From contig CAOJDX010000009.1 in NCBI GenBank assembly GCA_948433435.1, positions 1 to 49,012 of the forward strand: a stretch of 49,012 nt of DNA. Direction: 5' to 3'. Within the stretch, counting starts at the first letter, position 1, and every line of letters starts with the position of its first letter. Below, in pieces: positions 43,178 through 49,012 of the stretch. Origin of the DNA: an uncultured Clostridia bacterium (GTDB taxonomy: Bacteria > Bacillota_I > Bacilli_A > RF39 > UBA660). Made by a program: the position numbers and the translations under genes. The notes under the pieces were generated by a model, which was given only the letters and a program-made list of their open reading frames with translations, was not told the DNA's origin and searched no databases.

Positions 43178-44392
43178 ATGAATTATAATTGTCTTACAGA
43201 AATTCAAAAAGAAATATTAAAAAAAATAGTTGACTATTCTCCAATTGAAAAGGAAAAACTATCTCATTTAATTGGTATACATGGGATTGAGTTAGAAAAA
43301 TATTTAAGAACTCTTATTGAATATAATTTTATAACTACTGATTGGAAACAAAAACAAATTATTTTAAATGTCACCGAAAATTTTATTCAGCATAATCCAG
43401 TTTTTTTCTCAGAAGAGAAAAAAATGTTTCAACTAAGAAATAGAATTGAATTATTACAAAGTATATCTGGTGATGATTATGATCAAGACTATTTAATCAC
43501 AAAAAAAGAAAAAGAAGTTTTAACTTTTATTATTAAAAATCCTGGATTATCTCATAAAGAATTAGCCCTATCTTTAAAAATGAAGCCTTCTGCATTAACA
43601 AACAAAATTAAAATTTTAAAAGAACATTTTCTTGTCCAATCAATTAAATTAGGAAGGAATGTTTATTATTATATTAATTGTAAATTTTTAGAAAATAATC
43701 CCACCTTTTTATTGGATTACCAAGAACAAAAAAGTACTTTGGTTGATAACGAAAAAATATTATTAGATATCAAAAATAAGTTATTAGAAAATATACCTGC
43801 TCATGAATATGATCAAGGTTATTTAACCACAAAAAAAGAAAAAGAAGTATTAACTTTTATTAGTAAAAATCCTGGATTATGTCATAAAGAATTAGCCCTA
43901 TCTTTAAGAATGACACCTTCTGCATTAGATCATAAACTTAAAATCTTAAAAAAACATTTTCTTGTCCAATCAATTAAATTAGGAAGGAATGTTTATTATT
44001 ATATTAATTGTAAATTTTTAGAAAATAATCCCACCTTTTTATCGAGCTATCAAACAGAAAGAAAAGAATCTTTAATTGATAATGAAAAACAAATCTTCTC
44101 TTATCTTAAAAATATTTTAATATTTTCATCCTCTGTGCATTCTAAATTATTATTAGATCATCTTGATTTTTTTCAACTATTTTTCTCTATATATGAGTTA
44201 ATTCACCTAATAAATCTATTAGATATTTATAGATTAGATATAGATCCTTCTTTTTCTAACCTAAACCTACTTAAATTAAAAGATGAGAATTTTCAAAATA
44301 TCAACAAAAAAGAATTATTAATTAAATATAAGATAGTTTGTCTTTATTTAAGTAATGAATATAATGATCAGAAAGTAAGAACCATGAAATAA
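43178..44392 (+). CDS. Regulator-like protein with three tandem winged-helix domains
   Basis: A 404-residue protein with no enzyme domain seen. Three units of about 100 residues each have a MarR/ArsR-like winged-helix pattern: residues about 5-80 (diverged), 105-180 and 215-290. Units 2 and 3 share KKEKEVLTFI, KNPGL, HKELALSL and the wing LGRNVYYYINCKFLENNPTF. The last 110 residues are helical and unlike the repeats. AAGGAGAGG precedes the ATG. The promoter is covered by an inverted repeat, suggesting self-repression. It could bind DNA as a monomer carrying several helices. Target genes are unknown; no clear partner gene is adjacent. Confidence 0.75.
   Translation: MNYNCLTEIQKEILKKIVDYSPIEKEKLSHLIGIHGIELEKYLRTLIEYNFITTDWKQKQIILNVTENFIQHNPVFFSEEKKMFQLRNRIELLQSISGDDYDQDYLITKKEKEVLTFIIKNPGLSHKELALSLKMKPSALTNKIKILKEHFLVQSIKLGRNVYYYINCKFLENNPTFLLDYQEQKSTLVDNEKILLDIKNKLLENIPAHEYDQGYLTTKKEKEVLTFISKNPGLCHKELALSLRMTPSALDHKLKILKKHFLVQSIKLGRNVYYYINCKFLENNPTFLSSYQTERKESLIDNEKQIFSYLKNILIFSSSVHSKLLLDHLDFFQLFFSIYELIHLINLLDIYRLDIDPSFSNLNLLKLKDENFQNINKKELLIKYKIVCLYLSNEYNDQKVRTMK
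43481..43712 (+). repeat. Internal repeat, copy A (winged-helix unit 2)
   Basis: About 230 bases repeated exactly 330 bases downstream (43811-44042). The last 90 bases (43623-43712) are identical to copy B, including third codon positions. Confidence 0.95.
43811..44042 (+). repeat. Internal repeat, copy B (winged-helix unit 3)
   Basis: Second copy of the 43481-43712 repeat. The first 140 bases have scattered changes (for example, TLTNKIKI versus LDHKLKI in protein), while the wing part is unchanged. Confidence 0.95.
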
Positions 44393-44577
44393 CATAATTA
44401 TTATCAATAATCACTTTCTTAAATACTTACAAGCCTAAGACATAAAAATAGGTTATGAAGGAATTAATTGTGTTCTTCTATGCTTCTAGTAAATATTTGA
44501 ATATCTTTATCTTATTTATCAAAATTTTTACTTAAACTAACATCTTGTTTCATGATAACTGGAAATTTTTCTTCATG

Positions 44578-45471
44578 TTAATTGCTTCCTTCTATTCTTT
44601 CTAAATACTCTTGAAATTCCTTTGGTAATTCCTTTTCAAACTGTAAATGTTCCTTAGTTATTGGATGAATAAAACTGATACTTTTTGAGTGAAGCATCTG
44701 TCCAAAATCTGTTGCCTTTTTTGTGTTATATATTGGATCATTTACTACTGGATGTTTAATATAAGATAGATGTACTCTTATTTGATGTGTTCTTCCTGTA
44801 TCTAGAATACATTCTAATAAAGTATTTTTATCATATCTTTTTAAGACTTTAATATGAGTTATAGCATTTTTGCTATTTATATCTGTAATACACATTTTTT
44901 CTCTATTATTTTTATCTCTACCAATAGGAGCATCAATTGTAGCCGTTTCTGGAATAATAGTTCCTTCTACTAAGGCTAAATAATGTCTTTCTACTTTTTT
45001 CTCTTTAATCATATTAGATAATTTTTCTAATACTTCTTCTGTTTTAGCAACTAACATTAAACCACTTGTATCTTTATCTAAGCGATGAACAATTCCTGGT
45101 CTAGTATTCGTAGTTTCACCTAAATTTAAGTAATATAGAAGAGCATTGACTAATGTATGAGAATAATTTCCAGCGGCTGGATGAACAACCATACCGCTTT
45201 TTTTATTAATCACCATCAAGTATTCATCTTCATAAATAATATCAAGAGGAATATTTTCCGGTTTTATTGTTATTGTAAAATCAAGTTGATCATTGATTGT
45301 AATTATATCTCCTTTTTTTATTTGGTAGCTAGCAGAAACAGATTTATCATTTACCATTATTTTTTGTTGTTTGATTAATTTTTGAATTTTACTACGGGAT
45401 ATTTCTAATGTTACTGCTAAGTAACTATCTACTCTTTCTAAAATATCATCTTCTATTTTTATTTCTTCCAT
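44578..45471 (-). CDS. rluD: RluD-type 23S rRNA pseudouridine synthase
   Basis: RluA-family enzyme isomerising uridines in 23S rRNA. The 297-residue protein has an N-terminal S4 domain (SRSKIQKLIKQQKIMVND near 20-37), the catalytic HRLDKDTSGLMLVAKT with its aspartate, and the conserved RTHQIRVHLSYIKHPVVNDPIY. GGAG lies 8 bases before the ATG, inside the end of lspA (26-base overlap). The dnaE-lspA-rluD chain is translationally coupled. Whether it acts at the RluD sites or elsewhere cannot be told from sequence. Confidence 0.93.
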   Translation of the reverse strand: MEEIKIEDDILERVDSYLAVTLEISRSKIQKLIKQQKIMVNDKSVSASYQIKKGDIITINDQLDFTITIKPENIPLDIIYEDEYLMVINKKSGMVVHPAAGNYSHTLVNALLYYLNLGETTNTRPGIVHRLDKDTSGLMLVAKTEEVLEKLSNMIKEKKVERHYLALVEGTIIPETATIDAPIGRDKNNREKMCITDINSKNAITHIKVLKRYDKNTLLECILDTGRTHQIRVHLSYIKHPVVNDPIYNTKKATDFGQMLHSKSISFIHPITKEHLQFEKELPKEFQEYLERIEGSN

Positions 45472-45928
45472 TTACTTCACTCCTTATTATATCTAACATT
45501 AATAAACTAGTTCCTATTACGATCGCAATATCTGCTATATTAAATATAGGAAAATAATAATTTATTATTTTAAATGATAAAAAATCAATCACAGCATTTA
45601 AAAAAAGGCGATCGAGTAGATTTCCTATTATCCCACCAATAATTAAAGAATAACTAATTAAGGATAATTTTGTAGAATTCTCTTCTTTTTTAATATAAAA
45701 AATTAGTCCTATTAGAAAGATTATGCTTATTAAAATTAAAAATAGTTGATTGCCTTCTAAAATAGACCAGGCTCCTCCCGTATTTTCAGTATGTGTTATA
45801 TAGAAAAATTTGGGAATTATCGTAATAGTTTCTAGAAGCTGTAAATTAAATCTAATCATTGTTTTGAGGATTTGATCTATAATAATTATAATTAATGATA
45901 TGGTTATTATTTTCCTATTTTTCATCAT
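45446..45928 (-). CDS. lspA: Lipoprotein signal peptidase (SPase II)
   Basis: Membrane aspartyl protease that removes signal peptides from prolipoproteins. 160 residues with four hydrophobic helices. Family motifs are seen in order: NTGGAWSIL, GNLLDRLFLNAVIDFL (first catalytic Asp) and FNIADIAIVIG (second catalytic Asp). The C-terminus is basic. The frame could start earlier (45943), but GGAG 9 bases before the ATG at 45928 favours that start. It overlaps dnaE by 14 bases and rluD by 26 bases. Confidence 0.94.
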   Translation of the reverse strand: MMKNRKIITISLIIIIIDQILKTMIRFNLQLLETITIIPKFFYITHTENTGGAWSILEGNQLFLILISIIFLIGLIFYIKKEENSTKLSLISYSLIIGGIIGNLLDRLFLNAVIDFLSFKIINYYFPIFNIADIAIVIGTSLLMLDIIRSEVNGRNKNRR

Positions 45929-48878
45929 CTTTACTTTCTCCATTTAGTAATGTTATTTTATTCACAATTATTTGCAATTCATTTAATCTTTTTTCTAATT
46001 TTCCATCTACTTTAACAATATTTCCCTTTTCTATATCATTATATAAGTTATAGATTTTCGGAAAAAGAATATACTGAACACTAGCTTTATCATCACTTCC
46101 TGTAAAAAAAGCCATATCATCTCCTTTTTTTGTTTTAGCATTCCTTACTTTATCAATGAAAACCAAAGTTTTGATTTTTTGATTCAAGTGCTTATTTAGT
46201 TCTATTAAAGGAATAATATCTTGATTTTCTTTAATATATTTTATGGTAGGATGATGAGTTAAATAAAAACCAAATAATTTTTTTTCTTCATGGAGAAGTA
46301 TTTCTGGGCTAAATTCTTCTTTTTCCATAATAATAGGCTTCATTACAAGTGAAGGATCTAAGTCCTTTGTTAATGTTGCATAGTTCATCAAATTATCTAA
46401 GTTCTCTACTAATGTTGCTATATTAAAGCCAAAATTTCTAAAAGCAGAAGCATATATTAACGACTCAATCGTCTTCTTAGTCACTCCTCTTAGTACTAAG
46501 CGACTGAAACAATCAAAAATATCAGTAAAATGATTAGATTTTCTAGCCTCTATTATTTCTTTTGTCGCTACACTTCCAATTGAGGTGATGATAGAAAATG
46601 GCAAATAGATTGTATTTTCTTTTACCAAATAACGATCTGTACTAAGCAGAATATCTGGCTTTGCTAATTTCATATTTTTAGTCTTCATTTCTAAAATATA
46701 TTCATAGGTTTTACTAGAATCATTTATTACATTAGACAATAAATTACTATAAAATATTTCTGGATAATATACTTTAAAGTAAGCTAATTTATAAGCAATC
46801 AGAGAATAAGCTACTGAATGTGAACGATTAAAACCAAAACTTGCAAAATTTAAAATTAGATCAAATATCTTTTTTGCTGTTTCATAATCATGCCCTTGTT
46901 CTTGACTTTTTTGAATAAATTTGGCCTCTTCTTGTTGTAGAAGATTTAATTTCTTTTTACTCATTGCTCGTCTTAGAATATCAGCCTCACCTAAAGTATA
47001 TCCTGCGTAAATATTGGCTATTTGCATAATTTGCTCTTGATAAATAAAAATACCGTAAGTATTTTCTAATACTGGTTTTAAGGAAGGATCAAGATAAGTT
47101 ATTGGTTCTTGCTGGTGCTTTCTTTTAATATAGGAATCTATATTAACAGCCGGTCCAGGTCGAAAAAGAGCGATCGCTGCAAAGATATCTTCAAAAGTGT
47201 TTGGCTTTAATCTTTTTAAAAAATTACGCATTCCAGGTGACTCAAATTGAAATATTCCTGTTGTTTCTGCAGTGGCAAAAACATTCAATGCTTGTTGGTC
47301 ATTTAAAGGAATATCATTAAAGTTTATTTTAGTATGCTTATTCTTTTCTATATCTGTTATAATATTGGCAATAATGCTTAAGTTTTTTAAGCCTAAAAAA
47401 TCCATTTTTAAAAGGCCCAGCTCTTCTAAATATTCCATAGAATAACTAGTAAGATACATATTATCACTTACTGTTAAAGGCAGTACTTCATCTAACTTTT
47501 TTTCACACATCACAATACCTGCAGCATGTGAAGAGGTGTGTCTGGGAAAGCCTTCAAATTTTAAAGCAATTTGGAAAAGAGTTGTTAAAGTGGTATCACT
47601 ATCTACTAGTACTCTTAAATTTTGATTTTTTTGGTAAATTGCAGATAACTTATCTTTGGTCATGGCAGGAATTATTTTAGCTAGATTATCTATTTTATAT
47701 ATAGGAATATTTAAAACTCTGCCAACATCGCGTATTACTTGTTTAGCTCCTAGTGTCCCAAAGGTAACGATTCCAGCAACATGTTTTTTTCCATATTTTT
47801 CTTTGACATAGTTAATAACTATTTCTCTTTTATCATCTGGAAAATCAGTATCAATATCGGGCATTGTTTTTCTTTCGGGATTTAAGAAACGTTCAAAAAG
47901 TAAATCATATTTTAAAGGATCAATTTCTGTAATTCCTAAAGTATAAGCTACCAAGCTTCCAGCTGCTGATCCTCTGCCTGGTCCAACTAATATATTATTT
48001 TTCTTAGCAAATTTGATAAAGTCATAAACTACAAGAAAATAATTACAGAATCCCATCTCATTAATGATTTTCAATTCATAACTTAGTCTTTTTTTATATT
48101 TTTCAGGAATATTTTCTCCTATCCTTTTTCTAAGACCAAATTTTGTTAATTCAAAAAGAAAATCAGAAGGAGCCATTTTATTTTCTGGATGATAAATGGG
48201 TAATAATAATTCTGCTTTAGGAAAATTCAAATTACATTTAGCTATTATTTTTTCTATGTTCATTAAACTTTCATTACTGGTAAAATCCAAAATATTTTGT
48301 ATATCTAATTCGTGATTTAAATAATCATAAGTAATCTCATCTGTAATTGTTTTTCCATCACGTACTCGATATAAATACGGTAAATATGAAGCATCTTCTT
48401 TATTTAAATAAAGACATTCTCTAAAAAAAACAATATTAGTAGTAATAGTTTGAGCTATTTTCTCTTCTTCTTTTGTTGAATACCCTAAATAAAGATCTTC
48501 ATAATACTCTTTTAAGCTAGAGAACAACTCTTTTTTAGAAAAATTTACTATGCATATTAAATTGTCTTTATATTCTTTTAAATCCTCTAGTTTTACTATT
48601 CTTTCATTTTGAATTGTTGACAATTTAATTAATGATTGATATCCTCTATAGTCTTTTATATATAAACAAATATCTAATTCGTCTGTTTTAATTTCTAGAC
48701 CTATTATTGGTTTCAAGTTATTCTTTATACATTTTTGATAAAAGTTCATTACTCCATACATATTATTATCACATAAAGAGGCTGTTAGTTGATTATTTTT
48801 TATTGAATACTCTATAATATCATCAATTCTTAACATACTGGAAAGGAGTGAATAATTGCTTTTTATATTTAATATCAT
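45915..48878 (-). CDS. dnaE: DNA polymerase III alpha subunit
   Basis: DNA polymerase of the DnaE1 type. The 987-residue protein is compact compared with the 1100-1160 of many bacteria. Order: degenerate PHP domain (1-200), catalytic block GPGRGSAAGSLVAYTLGI and PDIDTDFPDD with the acid pair at about 341-345, FPRHTSSHAAGIV, the fingers region LLKMDFLGLKNL and a C-terminal OB domain (KTLVFIDKVRN). The PHP begins LNIKSNYSLLSSM, so the HxH metal motif is lost. ATG at 48878, 7 bases from GGAG; a closer ATG at 48884 is less well spaced. First gene of the dnaE-lspA-rluD run. PolC is not in this window. Confidence 0.95.
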   Translation of the reverse strand: MILNIKSNYSLLSSMLRIDDIIEYSIKNNQLTASLCDNNMYGVMNFYQKCIKNNLKPIIGLEIKTDELDICLYIKDYRGYQSLIKLSTIQNERIVKLEDLKEYKDNLICIVNFSKKELFSSLKEYYEDLYLGYSTKEEEKIAQTITTNIVFFRECLYLNKEDASYLPYLYRVRDGKTITDEITYDYLNHELDIQNILDFTSNESLMNIEKIIAKCNLNFPKAELLLPIYHPENKMAPSDFLFELTKFGLRKRIGENIPEKYKKRLSYELKIINEMGFCNYFLVVYDFIKFAKKNNILVGPGRGSAAGSLVAYTLGITEIDPLKYDLLFERFLNPERKTMPDIDTDFPDDKREIVINYVKEKYGKKHVAGIVTFGTLGAKQVIRDVGRVLNIPIYKIDNLAKIIPAMTKDKLSAIYQKNQNLRVLVDSDTTLTTLFQIALKFEGFPRHTSSHAAGIVMCEKKLDEVLPLTVSDNMYLTSYSMEYLEELGLLKMDFLGLKNLSIIANIITDIEKNKHTKINFNDIPLNDQQALNVFATAETTGIFQFESPGMRNFLKRLKPNTFEDIFAAIALFRPGPAVNIDSYIKRKHQQEPITYLDPSLKPVLENTYGIFIYQEQIMQIANIYAGYTLGEADILRRAMSKKKLNLLQQEEAKFIQKSQEQGHDYETAKKIFDLILNFASFGFNRSHSVAYSLIAYKLAYFKVYYPEIFYSNLLSNVINDSSKTYEYILEMKTKNMKLAKPDILLSTDRYLVKENTIYLPFSIITSIGSVATKEIIEARKSNHFTDIFDCFSRLVLRGVTKKTIESLIYASAFRNFGFNIATLVENLDNLMNYATLTKDLDPSLVMKPIIMEKEEFSPEILLHEEKKLFGFYLTHHPTIKYIKENQDIIPLIELNKHLNQKIKTLVFIDKVRNAKTKKGDDMAFFTGSDDKASVQYILFPKIYNLYNDIEKGNIVKVDGKLEKRLNELQIIVNKITLLNGESKDDEK

Positions 48879-49012
48879 TAGCATTCTCCTTTCTAATTCA
48901 CTATTATTTTATCATATATTTTGCTTTTATTAATAAAATATTGATATTTTATTATACAAAAATGTAGAGTTACAATAGATGTGAAACAATTTTATATAAA
49001 AAAAGTGAATCA

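Noticed and set aside
43481-44042. Repeat pair as a CRISPR or mobile element.
   Set aside because: Only two long copies, in frame inside one gene, with no spacers, ends or target duplications.

Overview
The window is AT-rich, densely packed DNA that uses the standard genetic code (TGA ends nifJ and tsaC; tryptophan is TGG). The gene set points to a cell-walled, anaerobic, low-GC Bacillota. It includes Ddl, MurF, MurC, MltG, DivIVA, SepF, IreB, a T-box, an OmpR-type two-component pair and pyruvate:ferredoxin oxidoreductase. Reduced or rearranged versions of classic Bacilli operons (no ylxQ, a half-length rimP, a split yrr operon) and the eukaryote-like class of IleRS suggest an uncultured gut Bacilli lineage (Erysipelotrichia/RF39-like). 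That placement is an inference, not something I could test.

Layout. Positions 1-4024 (minus): rbfA - alpha/beta hydrolase - membrane-anchored murF-like ligase - ddl. Positions 4123-5220 (plus): a secreted or anchored HExxH protein, divergent from rbfA and sharing its -35 box. Positions 5287-9163 (minus): rimP(short)-nusA-rnpM-infB. Positions 9351-11212: tsaC, gene remnants and a promoter-pseudoknot-terminator small-RNA locus. Positions 11194-16863 (minus): nifJ, a repeat-containing surface protein, a phosphatase remnant and greA. Positions 16951-20977 (minus): dgt, trhP2, trhP1 and a frameshifted kinase-like gene. Positions 21085-25456 (minus): an Ile-type T-box controlling a CaCA antiporter and ileS. 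Positions 25482-27396 (minus): divIVA, sepF and a membrane protein. Positions 27510-31371: elongator tRNA-Met, a GNAT, a transglutaminase-like protein, two unknown genes and an SDR. Positions 31418-33345 (minus): histidine kinase and regulator. Positions 33722-39787 (minus): ireB-ruvX-DUF1292-mltG-trmR-anchored protein-NlpC/P60 fusion-paralogue-murC, apparently one long operon. Positions 39855-42884: rhomboid protease, two plus-strand unknowns and a second GNAT. Positions 43178-44392 (plus): a triple winged-helix regulator with a palindromic operator. Positions 44578-48878 (minus): dnaE-lspA-rluD.

How the genes work together. One theme is wall growth and division: murF, ddl, murC, mltG, divIVA, sepF, ireB and an NlpC/P60 enzyme. 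A second is translation: rbfA, rimP, infB, nusA, ileS, tsaC, tRNA-Met, rluD and the U34 modification set trhP1/trhP2/trmR. Most genes sit in tight minus-strand operons with Shine-Dalgarno (SD) sequences inside or overlapping the preceding stop.

The most interesting items are: the 11033-11212 small-RNA locus with a predicted pseudoknot; the palindromic TTGCAA -35 box serving two divergent promoters at identical 17-base spacing; the triple winged-helix regulator whose inverted repeat covers its own -10 box; the VirB2-like membrane module duplicated and fused to NlpC/P60; the T-box-antiporter-ileS operon; and an A8-tract frameshift in a kinase-like gene.
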